DNA from: Hyphodiscus hymeniophilus
Taxonomy: Eukaryota; Ascomycota; Leotiomycetes; Helotiales; Hyphodiscaceae
Assembly (NCBI GenBank): GCA_016508695.1
Contig: VNKQ01000016.1
Coordinates: 310,001 to 374,000, forward strand
Reading direction: 5' to 3'
DNA: 64,000 bases
The notes beneath the pieces are model-generated. The model made no database searches. It worked only from the letters and a program-made list of their open reading frames with translations, and was not told the origin of the DNA. A program made the position numbers and the translations under genes. Of the stretch, positions 32,791-44,145 are shown piece by piece (the first letter of the stretch is position 1; each line of letters starts with the position of its first letter).

Positions 32791-35186
32791 TCAGAATAGG
32801 CCGCGGACTTGGTCTGCTGGTGTCAGTACATACCGGCAATCAGACGTCGAGGGGTTTGCACCAAACGTACCTCGCAGCCCGCTCAGAGCTTCAAACGCCG
32901 TGGAATAGTTCTCGAATATTGTCGAGACAGACGTCAAGCCCATTCGCAGACGCATGAGTAGGTTCTCAGCCATCGGATTCGCCGCTCCGTTGTCCGAGAT
33001 GATCGAGTCCAGCCTGCTATGAACCATGACCAGAGTGTACGTACACTGCATAGCACAACATGCCAGGTATGGCATCAGCCGAGGAGCGGCGAGGGTAAAA
33101 GCAGGCGTGCGATAGCATGGTGGCATACCAAAGTCGCCTGTCGGATTGGGGAACGGGAGGTCGTTGAAGGTCTGGGCGATGTTGAGGGCAGCTTTGAGAC
33201 AGATTTTCGTGGATTGATGCCTGGTAAACGGGAGGAGACCAACTGCGTCTGGTACGAGGACTGTCGACAAGCCAATCGACGGACTCCGGCTGTCGTAAGT
33301 ACTCGAGAAAGGGGAGGAGCTAGTGGGTGATTTCGAATCCAGGTCACAATATCTACCTACGAACACGGGGTTATCATAAAACGCACAGTATCTGTGTATC
33401 TTGATCCTCGCACTTCTAGAGTCAGCTGTTGGTCCAGTGCGGTGCAGCTCTCTCGCACCTATTGAGTTTGATCCGCGCCATACATCTTAGAGCACGCGAC
33501 ACTACCTCTTCGGTGCTTTCCAGTGGCGATGTGGGGAAGCCTGGTAAGATCCAAGTATCTGCTACTTTGCTCATGCCCTCGACATGCTGCTCGAGCGCTC
33601 TCATCCTTCCGCAGACACTGAACATGTCGTCGTTTGCTTTTGCGGCTTTGACAAGCTCGGTCGCAAATTGCGTACAAGTCAAGAGGATCTGCTGGGCCTG
33701 GATGAACAACTCAAATGCCTATAAATTATATCAAAACAAGCGAGCGCGACAATTCTCTGCGGGTAAGCATACCTCGGGATCAGCTTGGACGAAAGGATAC
33801 TTTGTAATGGAACGCTGGGGTAGAGCTGAAGATGTCGGCGTCTGTCCCAGCATTTAGCTTGGTGCGCAAGCTTATAGATTCATGCTTACCGAATTGCTAA
33901 CAATGTTCGCTTGCGTTACACAGATGTACTAAGATGTGTCAGACTCGATCATGGAAAAGCCGGTTTACACACTGTCATCCACCACACTCGGGCTTTCACC
34001 TCTAAATGAGGATCATCCTCCGAACATTCGTGCAGCGACAAGGCCATCGCCGATACCAAAGCCTGTCCCGCCCTCGACTGCATCTTCTTGAGATTACCAC
34101 GCTGCGCATACTCGTAGAAGCTGAGGATATCGAGCGCGACAATGTCCTCTAGTTCCTGGGGCACCTCGTGATGGAATCTGTGCCGTACAGGTTCGTCTCT
34201 AGGTCCTGCAAGAGCGGTAGATGGGTTCATGAATTCGGGTATATCCTTTTCACTTTCAAGACATTCGAGCGCAGACTGAGCGAGGTAGTGCGCATAGTCG
34301 CGTCTGAGCAAAAGAGACTCTGGCGTCTGATGATCGGAATCTTTGGCACAGGGGATCAATGCAAGCACGGCAGCAATAGCAAGACCAACTGGACTGGATG
34401 GCTCATACCCGGGAATGTCATCTCTGCGGATACTTACTGGAAGGTCCAGAGGCGTGATGATCGGGGGTTGGAGGATGGGAAAGAATGGATGTATGTAGAC
34501 ATAGTACGCGTCGAGTCTATCAGAGTCAGAAAGCCTTGGGTGATGGGACGAACGGTCATACATTGCGTAGTCGGACTCATACGTTCTCACCATAGGAGTA
34601 GATTCCGTATTCCCCGCTACACTCTCTGTACTCGGTAAGAACAGACTGTCGAATATATGATCGCTGTCCTGGAAGAAGTCTGGAAGTGCTAGAAGGCCCG
34701 CGCCTGGCTCGATGAAGTTGTCGATCGCAAGCTCTACAAACACGATCAACAGAGTTCCTTCTTCGGCGCAAGACATGCGCACTTACGATGCGGGAATGGT
34801 GTCGTCTGGTCTACAGATGCTTCAGACGGAGAATATGACGGTTGCATAGAATAATCGCGGCGTTGTCGCCTTGTTCTGGCACCGCCCCTTCTGCTTGGTC
34901 TATAACTGCATTCTCGTTCTCTAATCCGGCACTGTCCCCGACACCAGCTCAGTCAATGCTCCCTCCTACTTACGAGGGCAGTCAAGCGCCTACATACATT
35001 GTTACACGGGCGCTCGCCATCGCACCGTGTCTTCAAGCTTCTGCTGAAAATACATGTAAGCACCATCACGTGAGCAGTGGATTGGCTTGGTGGGGAGCCA
35101 AGGGAGGAGGGAGGACTGTACCAGGACAAGCACGCGACCCGAACGGGCGCAGCGATGGATTGCCGCCCCAATCCGTGGTCACTCAT
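32791..35186 (-). CDS. Zn2Cys6 fungal transcription factor
   Basis: Eight exons (35186-35122, 35043-34998, 34931-34787, 34733-33973, 33928-33890, 33841-33773, 33718-33459, 33415-32791), 669 residues. An intron splits the zinc cluster; joined, cysteines fall at 19, 22, 29, 35, 38 and 45 (C-x2-C-x6-C-x5-C-x2-C-x6-C) with DGERP in the loop. Basic residues follow (RPSRRGGARTRRQRR). The middle homology region is seen in RLDAYYVYIHPFFPILQPP, ARVWWMTYICVTQANIV and AFELFIQAQQILLTC. A nuclear DNA-binding regulator, presumably of CGG-triplet sites. Its neighbours (monooxygenase, permease) are plausible targets. The last codons are uncertain: an alternative intron (32870-32779) would extend the frame to 32582. 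Confidence 0.85.
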
Positions 35187-35537
35187 TTTCGGAGTTTTGT
35201 TTTGTTGATGCAACTGAACATGCAGAGCAAGGTCAGTCAATATTGTCCCACCAAATAGTCACGTTACTACATTAACCTCCCCGGTGTCCAGAGCAGAGAG
35301 AATTGAAAGGATTGTGCTGGCGGCGATTGCATCATTTTTGGCCGCAATGCGCAATCCCGCCATGGGCTGAGTGGGTGGGTACATGAGTACGGATCCACGA
35401 TGCGTAAGGGCGATTGTTGGAATCACATGACCAACAACCGTCTCTCCTTTACTACTAAGCACTTTATACGAGGTAAGGTACGTAGATTTTATTTATACTT
35501 GAAATATCCTCCTTCAACGCCTAATTACATTATTGCC
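35187..35537. other. intergenic upstream of the Zn2Cys6 regulator
   Basis: This is promoter sequence of the regulator gene and the 3' end of the monooxygenase gene. No other gene is supported. Confidence 0.4.
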
Positions 35538-37168
35538 TTATTTGCTAATATGCCCCGTAGATAGTTGACCAAGTCTCCTGCCACCATATGTTGGAGGAGG
35601 CGATCTGGCCTTCTTTTGCCCACCCAAGTCAAACCCAGTCAAACTGAGATCCAGATCCAGCTCGTCCCACGCTTGAGCATTAATCTTCCGCCACATCTTT
35701 TTCCGCAGCTCAAGACCATCCAAGAAGGCCTTGAACCACTCCCGTTCAAAGGGTGGCAGCTGCCGCCCCAGACCGTGCTCGCCAGGTCCAGCCAGTGCCC
35801 GAACGGTCTCGAAATAATCCTCGAAATCGGGGAAGACCAGAGTGAACTTGGGGCCATCACCCCTAGTAGCGATCCGATCCTGCTCCCAGTTTTCTTGCTC
35901 GGCCAGGGGTGGGAGGATGGCTCGACCGGCTAGGAGGCGCGCCGCTAGCACGGCTTGATATTCGAAAATCTTGAAAGTCAAGCCTGCAGCTACGGCTCCA
36001 ATGAACAGCAGGGTCGGGTCTTTCTGATATACGACATGCTGGTACAGATTCGGGACTCGATTGTTTCTGACCTCTACTTGGGGAAGGAACGGTAGCGTCC
36101 AGGAGTAGCCTGTTCCGAAGATAATGTTGTCGACATCCCGAACCGTGTTTCCGTCGACGAAGTGGACCGTACGGCCCTCGATTCGTGAAATGGATGGCTG
36201 CTTTGAAATCTGGGGGTGATTGAAGGCCTCATCACCAAAGTACGCGTTCGCTCGGTGGCCGCTTACGACTGCGTAGACTGGTGACACCACGGTATTGACG
36301 AGATCCACCGCAATATCTGCCGCTGACACGGACGCCCCGACGATAACAACCCGCTGAGAGTGTGTCAGCCTCTGTGTAACTTTCTCGAGATGTGATATTC
36401 ACCTTTCCCCGGAAGTACTCCTTTCCGCGAAACTGCTTGCTGTGTATAACACTGCCTGGTCGTAGCTTCTCAAACTGCTCAAGTCCTTCAATTGCTGGCA
36501 CATAAGGAACCGAATAATGGCCGCTGGCGACAAGAACGGCATCGAACCACTCAACCCACCAGTAATCTCTCTTAACCCCGTTTCTTCGTAGCGTCACCTT
36601 CCACTCATGCCCGACCTTCTCGACGCGTTCCACGGTTGTATTGTAAGATACCAGATCCTGGTAGCCATTGCGGCTCACGAGTCCCTGGATGTATCTCTGT
36701 ATGACAGCCCAGTGGCGGAAAGGGGTGTCAGGGCCGTGTAGGTCAATGGATTTTTGACTACGCTCAGCAGGAATTGGCTCCTGAGTGAACTCCATGGGGA
36801 TGCTGTCAATATTGGTTTCCAGGGTAGGATAGATTGACGACTCTGCATATCGTGGACTTGCTATCTTCGGCCTCTGAGCCGGAAGCTTTTCTGGTAAGGG
36901 GATGGGTGCATCAGCACTCCTGCTAGCGAGCGCAGCTAGATCAGATAGAAGTGGTGGCGAATGCTTGTCGGCAAGCCTAAAGTGCAACGTTAGTGTTGTT
37001 GTTGTTTATTTGAGGCGTGTCAACGACAACTTGCCAGCAACCGCCTGGAGCTTCACGACGCTCGAAGACCCGCATGAGGTCGAATGTCTCTTCTTTTGCC
37101 AAAGCGTCGATCGCAATAGCTCCAGCTGGACCAGCACCAATGACGGCGACTCGTTTTACTGCTACCAT
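35538..37168 (-). CDS. flavin-containing monooxygenase (FMO-like)
   Basis: Three exons (37168-37035, 36976-36403, 36353-35538), 507 residues. The first intron has a GC-AG boundary (GCAAGT donor), the only choice that keeps the frame. The N-terminal FAD loop VAVIGAGPAGAIAIDAL opens the protein; a second Rossmann motif for NADPH, VVIVGASVSAADIA, lies near residue 240; DNIIFGTGYSWTLPFLP is the late FMO/BVMO ATG-like segment. Such enzymes oxygenate nitrogen, sulfur or ketone groups with NADPH and O2. The linker HSKQFRGKEYF resembles the FMO-identifying motif in position. It shares a 362-bp promoter region with the divergent MFS permease, suggesting coordinated use of one substrate. Confidence 0.88.
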
Positions 37169-37530
37169 TTTCCGTGACTATGATACTCGAGTGAGCAACC
37201 GAGGACTGTCAGAAGGCGCCATATATGATGATATACAGACTAGTGGCGATGGCGACTCGTTCAAAGCCCACGGCGTTTGAGCAGGAGGGCCTTGCTGCAA
37301 GGCTATGGTTGTGGCTGACGAGGTCCAAGGGGTGCGACTGGTTGGAGCCGCTTAGCCCTACTTCTGATTGGCCAGCCCTATGGCTCCAGGCGTTTGCGTG
37401 ATTGAGGCCGGGGATTGCCAAATTCAGACCGCGGACAGCCTTGTATGCAGGATGATCAGGATATATCAATCATCGTAGACCGGCAGAAGCTCTGGACATC
37501 CCAGAGCTCGTTTGAACACCAGCAAACACC
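37169..37530. promoter_or_regulatory. shared divergent promoter, monooxygenase / MFS permease
   Basis: The two genes start on opposite strands only 362 bp apart. The interval contains several GGC/GCC- and CGG-type words but no operator I can name. Confidence 0.5.
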
Positions 37531-39265
37531 ATGTCCTTCTCCAATTTCTCAGAGGAGAAAACTGTGTACAACGCTGCAGGGCCCGACCAGTCGTTAAGTT
37601 ATAGTGATGAGTTCAATGAGTTGGCATGGACGCAAGAGGAGGAACTGAAGGCAAGGAAGAAGTATGTTGGACTCGAAAGAAACAAATTGTGATAATGACT
37701 TACGCAATTATAGAGTCGACTCCTCCGTGCTGCCGTTGCTTTTTCTTGGGCTGCTAGTCTTCCAACTCGACCGCATGAACTTGGCGAGCGCTCTGACAGC
37801 CGGGTTCGCGAAGGAGATACACATCAATCAGGCTACCATCAATCTGGGCAATCAATTGATGTTTATGGGAATTGTAGTCCTAGAGATCCCCTTCAATCTG
37901 ATACTGCAGAGGCTTGGACCACGAAAATGGATCTCAGCTCAGGTCTGCGTGTTTGGCTTCATCGCCACCATGCAGGTTTTTGTGAAAAGCCGTGCCGGAT
38001 TCCTGGCTTCAAGACTGTTCCTGGGTCTCGCCGAGGCCGGTTATATACCAGGAGCTTCGTACACTCTGTCATGCTGGTACACGAAGCGTGAGCTTGCGAA
38101 GCGGGTTGCGATCTTGTTCCTTGGGATGTTCGGCGGAAATGCATTGAGCCCAATATTGGCCACGGGAATCCTAAAACTGGCTGGCCGCGGTGGGCTCAGT
38201 GGGTGGCAATGGCTTTTCCTCCGCAAGTGTCTCGTCCATCACTCGGATGTTGCAAGCTAACCTGGTCGTAGTTGAGGGTCTGTTCACGGTTTTCGTGGCT
38301 TTCATGCTGTTTTTGCTCTTGCCCGGCTCGCCCGAGACACCACGGCCACTGTTGAGCCCCGGACTCGTGCATTTCTCCAAGACAGACCGGTCGATCTTGA
38401 GCAAGCGGCTCGAGCTGGACAGTCCCGAGAGAAATGGAGTAAACGGTGCCCGGATCCCTTTCAGAGTAGTCTGGAAGACAGTCACGCACTTCAAACGTTG
38501 GCCGCACTATGTTTCCACGTTCTGTGTGTTCTCAACGTGGTCTCCTCTCACCACGTATACTCCTTCAATCATCCTGTAAGTCGCTAGCTTGATCACTCAT
38601 GGTTCATTCTGAGTGGACACTCTAGTGCTCTTGGCTTCGACCGCACTGCCGCAAATGCTCTTTCCGCGGTAGGTGCATCCTTGGCCCTCCTGGTTGCCTT
38701 CTCCATCGCATACATCAGTGACAAGACCAACAAGCGGGGACTTGCGGTGATCCTGGGCCAGACGTTGTATCTCATCTCCCTGATCATCGCACACTCGGTG
38801 CAACCTCATGTGGGGAGATGGTCGAGATGGGGACTGTGGACTCTGGTCAACGCGTTTGCCGTGGGTTACCACCCCTCGCACAACACCTGGGTACAACTCA
38901 ACTGCAAAGACAGCGGGGAGAGAAGCATCGCCGTTGCGTAAGTTTTCCCAACGGGCTGATGCGGAGACCGACTAATGAGTTCACGATAGTATGTGGGTCA
39001 TGTCAGCCATCAGTGGTCTCATGGTGGGCACGCAGTATTTCCAAGCCGGCGATGCTCCGAGGTACGCGATTCCCCCTTTTCAATCGCCACGAATAGCTTC
39101 TGATGTGGGCGCAGATACCAAACTGGATTGCGGACCATGATCATCATGGTGTCTGTCGGCATTGCGACCGCGCTCGTTCAGGAGGTAGTATATTTTGCTC
39201 ATAATAGGCGTGGAAAGAGGAGCCCTCCCACGGACACTTCGGAGGCTTATGTTTATGTGCTGTAG
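37531..39265 (+). CDS. MFS transporter of the anion:cation symporter (Dal5/allantoate permease) family
   Basis: Six exons (37531-37661, 37714-38222, 38272-38575, 38626-38937, 38990-39061, 39115-39265), 492 residues, frame-exact. The second intron is GC-AG (GCAAGT donor, GCTAACC branch). Twelve membrane segments are expected; visible family marks are LGLLVFQLDRMNLASAL in TM1, PFNLILQRLGPRKWISAQ, SRLFLGLAEAGYIPGASYTLSCWYTKRE (the signature of fungal ACS permeases) and FTVFVAFMLFLLLPGSPETPR. Yeast Dal5, Fen2 and Tna1 relatives import organic anions such as allantoate, pantothenate or nicotinate. The substrate is unknown; pairing with a flavin monooxygenase suggests a small organic acid or N-compound. 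Confidence 0.9.
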
Positions 39266-39621
39266 AGAGAAGAAAATAAGCATGTTATGTTTGTAATACG
39301 GAGTCCATTACTTTCAGATAATATTTTAGTTGTTCTCGTTTAGTATGACTAAGCCTTGTGAAAAAAATGTGATAAGAGAATTGATTTCAAGATGTATTGT
39401 TAAGTAAGTAATCAAATTAAAATGACAAAATCTATACTCGGGTTTATGATGTTTAAGTCCATTCTGAAAGTGTTCCCTTCCGGTTATGTTCGTTCGGTGT
39501 AATACGTTCAAAGACAACTGATCGCATATACAAGCAAGTCTGGCCCTCGCTACTCTACCGGAACTCTTCAACAAACACCTTCCTTTCCTTGGTGTATCGG
39601 ATTCCTCCTACCCCGCGCCAC
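39266..39621. other. intergenic, AT-rich
   Basis: No gene or repeat is seen between the permease stop and the dehydrogenase pseudogene. Confidence 0.4.
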
Positions 39622-40397
39622 ATGTCCGCCAACCGTGGGGTTGGTTTCTCCATCGTAGCATCCACGGCTCTCCGAGTCCCAGACGCAACCTACATTCTTG
39701 CCTGAAGGTCTCTCGATGCTGGGATAGAAGCAATCCAGGAGCTTAGAAGGCTGGGTGTGACGGCCGTCCTAAATGTCGTTGTGCTCGACGTGACGGATAA
39801 TGCTAGTATCGTGACCGCGATGGGGATCATCCAGGATGAATATTCAAAAGTTGATGGCAAGTCTTCACACTCCTGCAACAGTGGTGTTTTCAGGACTGAT
39901 TGAGATAGTGTTGGTGAATAATGTAGGCTCAGCCGTCGTACAGGAGTCTACACAACTCGCCGACCTGAGGCTGTTATTCAACATTCGATGCAAATGTTAC
40001 CTCAGTCGCAGCCGTATCGTCGAACTTTCTTCCCCTTTTGCGAAAGACGCCCTTCCCTAGAGCAATTCAGGTCTCTTCGGGCCGGGCATCTCTCCAGAGG
40101 TCTACGGAAGGCAAACTTCCCCCCACAGCTGTAGTGGCATACTCCCTTTCAAAGGTTGCGTTGAATGCCTTGACTATTGTACAGCAGAAGATCGAGAATG
40201 CAAGAACGGGAGATGAGAAGGATGGGGGAAAGGTAGATTTCTATGCCGTCAATTCTGGGCATTGTAAGACGGCCTTGAAAGGACGGCGGGGAACGAAAGA
40301 TCCGCTGGATGGAGCGGAGGTTGTAGTCAGATTAGTGATGGCGGAAAGGGGACAATGGAAGGCTGGTGTTTCTTGTAGTTTGAAGATGGGAGAATGA
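39622..40397 (+). pseudogene. short-chain dehydrogenase/reductase pseudogene
   Basis: Starts MSANRGVGFSIVASTALRVP, the Rossmann-fold nucleotide loop of carbonyl-reductase-like SDRs. An in-frame TGA follows at ATYILA*RSLDAG, where relatives carry a serine. Downstream the pieces VVVLDVTDNASIVTA, VLVNNVGSAVV, VSSGRASLQRST, VAYSLSKVALNAL (Tyr-x3-Lys catalytic pair retained) and KDPLDGAEVVVRLVMAERG are in order but need at least two frame changes between about 39855 and 40040. Part of that could be one intron, but not the stop. The gene is therefore disabled. It lies head-to-tail with the permease, so it was probably once part of the same group. Confidence 0.85.
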
Positions 40398-40707
40398 AAG
40401 AGGTTCCTTGGTAGAGAGATCGATTGCAATCTTGACTTATTATTAGCAGATTCCTGCTCAATTGGTAGGATGACAATCCTCGGAACCTTCCATTGACAGA
40501 TTGAGGTATTTGAATCGATTTGATTGCCTTTTGCTTTTGGTGGAGATCTCAAGTTCTACTTGAAGAGGACTTTGGTCAATGCTTGACTTATATTTGCTAG
40601 GACGCATGAGCAACTCCTAAGGACCATATCCTGCTCTGGTGATGTGCCCCGAGTAAAAGGGCTTGTACCCAATTTATGGAGTTACCATATCCTGTAGATA
40701 AGATGTA
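40398..40707. other. short intergenic stretch between converging units
   Basis: Nothing is recognised. Confidence 0.4.
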
Positions 40708-43521
40708 TTACACTATATGAAACCATTCTGGTTCATATCCCGCTTCTTCTGAGTCCAGCACTGCACTTCCATCCATCAGATCATGGCAATAGCATTCCCC
40801 AACCATATACCACCCATCTTCACATGGACGCAAGATGAATGGTTTCGCTCCTCCAAATAGAATACAAAGGATATCCCCATGGATCATACTCAATGGCCCC
40901 AGCCCCAGACGTCCACTTTTCGTGACAAAGAGTCGTCGATCTTGAGAGAGCTTACATATATTTGCAAAACTTGACCAGTTCTCCGAACGGAGTGCCTGCA
41001 GAGTCCCAAGATCCTTTCCTACGATACTGAAGAACTCATTACGGGATTGTGGTGAGGCATGCTTGGCGACTGCGAATAGATAGCTCCAAAGCACCGCCGG
41101 CTGGAGACCTTTCGCGGAAGATTGGCCCGCCGTGATTGTGCAAAGAAGGTACTCCGTAACGGCGTGGAGATCCTGGCAGGAAGAGACTTTATCAAAGCAC
41201 CACCTCCACATAGAAAGGATGGCTTGAGCTTCGGGCTGGAAAATTGATGGTTTCGGGCAAGTGCATGGGCCAGAATAAGCTGCACAGAGGTGGGTGAAGG
41301 AACATGGCTCCATGCAATACTCATTGGTGTCGATCTGTAAGCCATTCAGTAGCAGACCATCTTCGTACTCCGATTCTCCCGTCTCAGCGCTCGAGCTGCC
41401 TGCTGCATTGTGTCCGATTTCGAGGCAATATTTCCAGCCTTTCTCGTTTCGGTGCGTGGTGTACTCACTGAGCTCGATCGGAAAATTTTCTGCATCCCAC
41501 CGAGGGACCCAGGATGGTAAGCCAAGGTTCTCGCCGGCAGCTTGATTGATAACGTGATGCAGGGCAGAGAGGACAGAAAGACTCTTGGAGGTCTTGATGC
41601 AATATCTCGTGGCATCACGAAAGACATCCTTGGTTGATCGACTGTAGTCTGGACGCAAAGCAAGCGGCCACTCATCGGGTCGCTCAGTCTCCCCGCAGAG
41701 GCCCAGGAAAGCGAAGATTTTATCGCGAGGATCGGTCGCTCTCGCTATGCGTGTCATCAGTAGGAGTGACGATAAATCCCACAGCCCGTTCTCAGCAGCG
41801 AGTTCACGGATCGTCTGCACAGGTCGCAAGATCTCCTCGAGTCTGCGGTCGTGATGCTCTTTTGCTAGTAAGGTCAAGGCTGCATGCACGAACTTCGACC
41901 ATTGAATCTCGGCATCTCCACACAATATGACAATAGCCCCTTCAGGGACGACCACTTCTTGTATAATCCATGCTCTTCGAAACCAAGGGGAAGATAAAAA
42001 CTGATACAGGGAATGCCGCTTATCGTTCTTAACACCTTTCCACAAGCTACGGATCCCCAAACTCCCGCGCCTAGTTTTGTCCGCAGGCTCGTCCGACAGA
42101 ACCGCTTGACGAAGATCTTGAAGTGCGAGATCTGTATGTTCGTCCCTTGGACCAAGCCATATAATGACACCAGCTGCTTTTTCGTAGATTATTTTCATCA
42201 TTCGAACCTGGTAGGTACGCTCAGACATGTTCTCCTGATCGATACAGATCTGGTCAATCCACAACCAACGCGTGCGGCCCTTGTTGTGAGAATACAGTCG
42301 CTCCAAAGCTTCCCCTAGTGAGCTGGACACTTCGAGTTTCTCGCCCTGGCATTCGATAGCAACCTTTCGCCCCGTGGCTCCCCAGCAGTAGCTCAAGGCA
42401 TAGTAATCGGGAGCATTTGCGATGGGGAATGCTTTGATTCTGAACTCTAGCGATTTCTTCTTAGAGCGTCCCACAAGCTCTAGCAGGCGAAAGGAATAGG
42501 GCGTGGGAAGTGTTCTATGTGTGAAAGCTGGTCGGCCTCGACCATGTCTCTGTTCCCCCCGATATATTGATTTTAGCCATTCTCGGTTGCTTCGCTCTTT
42601 GCTAAGAGTTATCGACGGAGTATCCTCGAGAGCGGTCTGGGACGGATGAGCAATCGGAGGCAGGGCCCGAAACTGAGTGGCCCATTCCACACGTTGTGAT
42701 AGTCGCGTGAGAGATGAGACTGTACTCTCCGATGCAGTCTCGATAAGCTCTAGAATATCGGCTTTCAGGTGGGTGATTTTTGCTTGGCGCTCTTCCTTAT
42801 GATCACAGAATAGGGGCGGCTGGCGGTTGAGGCTTTCCATGTGCATTGTAGCAACAGTACCCAAGGAATACAAAATCCAGATCCAGGAAGCTTTAGTGAA
42901 GAAGTCAATCCAAGGCCGGAGATCTCTCTGCAACCAACGCAGTTTTGTTCTGAGTGTAACCGGATCGTTGAAAACAATCTGTTCATTCTCGAGACGTCTC
43001 AATTGCTCATAGATGACCCTCTGGATACCGAGTAGACCAGATTCCAGCTCACTCTTACAAATTACATCTCCTTGCGAGAATGGTTCTCCCACTCGAGAAC
43101 GAAATTTCTCAAACGTTTCCCGTATACGCTGTACGCCTCGACCCAAAGCGACCGCCAATTCTTTGACATCTTGATCAGAGTCTAAAAGTAGCTCTGCATC
43201 CACGAAAGCGTCGAGAATTTGCGCGACAAGCTTCCTGGTCTCCGGAGCCGCAGCACGCTCCCCAGGCAGGTGCTCATCTTCATCAATGCGCTGTAGCCGC
43301 TGGTCACTAGAAACGTTCCAGTAGTCTCTATTTTGCACAGGACCGCGGGCCGTGTCGGCGCCAACAGTACTATCTCGCAAAACGGTGAAGGGTAGCAGGA
43401 ATACTGCTGCGACGAATTCGAGAAACGCTTCGAACAATGGCCCAAGCGCTTTGGTAACGATATCGTTCAGAAGCTTTTCTACACCGTCTGGGTGCCTGTT
43501 ATTCGGCGAAAATGTGTCCAT
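40708..43521 (-). CDS. HET-domain protein (heterokaryon incompatibility type)
   Basis: Uninterrupted frame of 937 residues. The HET domain lies at about residues 375-540 with its three conserved blocks: YYALSYCWGA, TRWLWIDQICIDQENMSER and RMMKIIYEKAAGVIIWLG. HET domains are TIR-like modules that trigger cell death on non-self recognition during hyphal fusion. The C-terminal half has the usual downstream motifs (WFRRAWIIQEVV, DPRDKIFAFLGL, PDYSRSTKDVF). The 370-residue N-terminal region is less usual: a hydrophobic segment (LEFVAAVFLLPFTVL, residues about 37-51), charged helices and another hydrophobic patch (SWIWILYSLGTVA), suggesting membrane association. No partner gene is adjacent. Confidence 0.92.
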   Translation of the reverse strand: MDTFSPNNRHPDGVEKLLNDIVTKALGPLFEAFLEFVAAVFLLPFTVLRDSTVGADTARGPVQNRDYWNVSSDQRLQRIDEDEHLPGERAAAPETRKLVAQILDAFVDAELLLDSDQDVKELAVALGRGVQRIRETFEKFRSRVGEPFSQGDVICKSELESGLLGIQRVIYEQLRRLENEQIVFNDPVTLRTKLRWLQRDLRPWIDFFTKASWIWILYSLGTVATMHMESLNRQPPLFCDHKEERQAKITHLKADILELIETASESTVSSLTRLSQRVEWATQFRALPPIAHPSQTALEDTPSITLSKERSNREWLKSIYRGEQRHGRGRPAFTHRTLPTPYSFRLLELVGRSKKKSLEFRIKAFPIANAPDYYALSYCWGATGRKVAIECQGEKLEVSSSLGEALERLYSHNKGRTRWLWIDQICIDQENMSERTYQVRMMKIIYEKAAGVIIWLGPRDEHTDLALQDLRQAVLSDEPADKTRRGSLGIRSLWKGVKNDKRHSLYQFLSSPWFRRAWIIQEVVVPEGAIVILCGDAEIQWSKFVHAALTLLAKEHHDRRLEEILRPVQTIRELAAENGLWDLSSLLLMTRIARATDPRDKIFAFLGLCGETERPDEWPLALRPDYSRSTKDVFRDATRYCIKTSKSLSVLSALHHVINQAAGENLGLPSWVPRWDAENFPIELSEYTTHRNEKGWKYCLEIGHNAAGSSSAETGESEYEDGLLLNGLQIDTNEYCMEPCSFTHLCAAYSGPCTCPKPSIFQPEAQAILSMWRWCFDKVSSCQDLHAVTEYLLCTITAGQSSAKGLQPAVLWSYLFAVAKHASPQSRNEFFSIVGKDLGTLQALRSENWSSFANICKLSQDRRLFVTKSGRLGLGPLSMIHGDILCILFGGAKPFILRPCEDGWYMVGECYCHDLMDGSAVLDSEEAGYEPEWFHIV

Positions 43522-44145
43522 GGCTGAGAATGGCGGTGACGCTGCGCCCCTATGGGACTAGACTCGTTGCTTCTGGGACATTAGTGCTGTGGCAGACTAT
43601 CTAATGCGAAGGCTGCGATAATGAATTCAATTCGCCAACGATTGTGCTTGTCGTAGCTCAGAAGTCTTCCTTGGGAGTAGTGGAGGTAGTGATGCTTGGC
43701 CGATCGCAGGTGAAGTTTGTGACCTACCTCCGTAATCTTTTCATGCAGGCCATCATGCAGATACGAGTTATTAATAAACATCTCCTACACCTCCACTTCT
43801 TATATCTCCTGCTGTCGCTTCCATTGGCCATACTACATCTCGCTTGTTCTTGGGTACAATAACTTCCCAGCTCCCTTTTTGTTTTCTCCCGTTGGCGCGT
43901 TACGGAATATCGCTCCAAAAATCCTAACCCTGGTAGCCTGGGCAAAATAAACCCAGGTACTGTAGCGTTGGGCGCCGGGCTACAGTGAATGTTACAGGCT
44001 GTCTAGCTTATAATTCAGAGAAATAACCTTGTAGTTTCAGGGCTTGCTGTCACTACCTTATGCCAGATACGTGGCTGACAAAAGGCTAACAGCTTAGGCT
44101 GCGTGCTTTAGTCATTGTATACAAGAAAATTGAACATCATGTTCT
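43522..44145. other. intergenic, contains a small hairpin
   Basis: There is no gene. Near 43955-43985 the words CTGTAGC and GCTACAG form an inverted pair around a 12-base loop, just after a CCTGGG…CCCAGG pair. These could be chance or a transcript-end structure. Confidence 0.4.

Noticed and set aside
43955..43985. Small hairpin CTGTAGC…GCTACAG as a possible terminator or operator
   Set aside because: Seven-base stems arise often by chance, and fungal termination does not rely on such hairpins.
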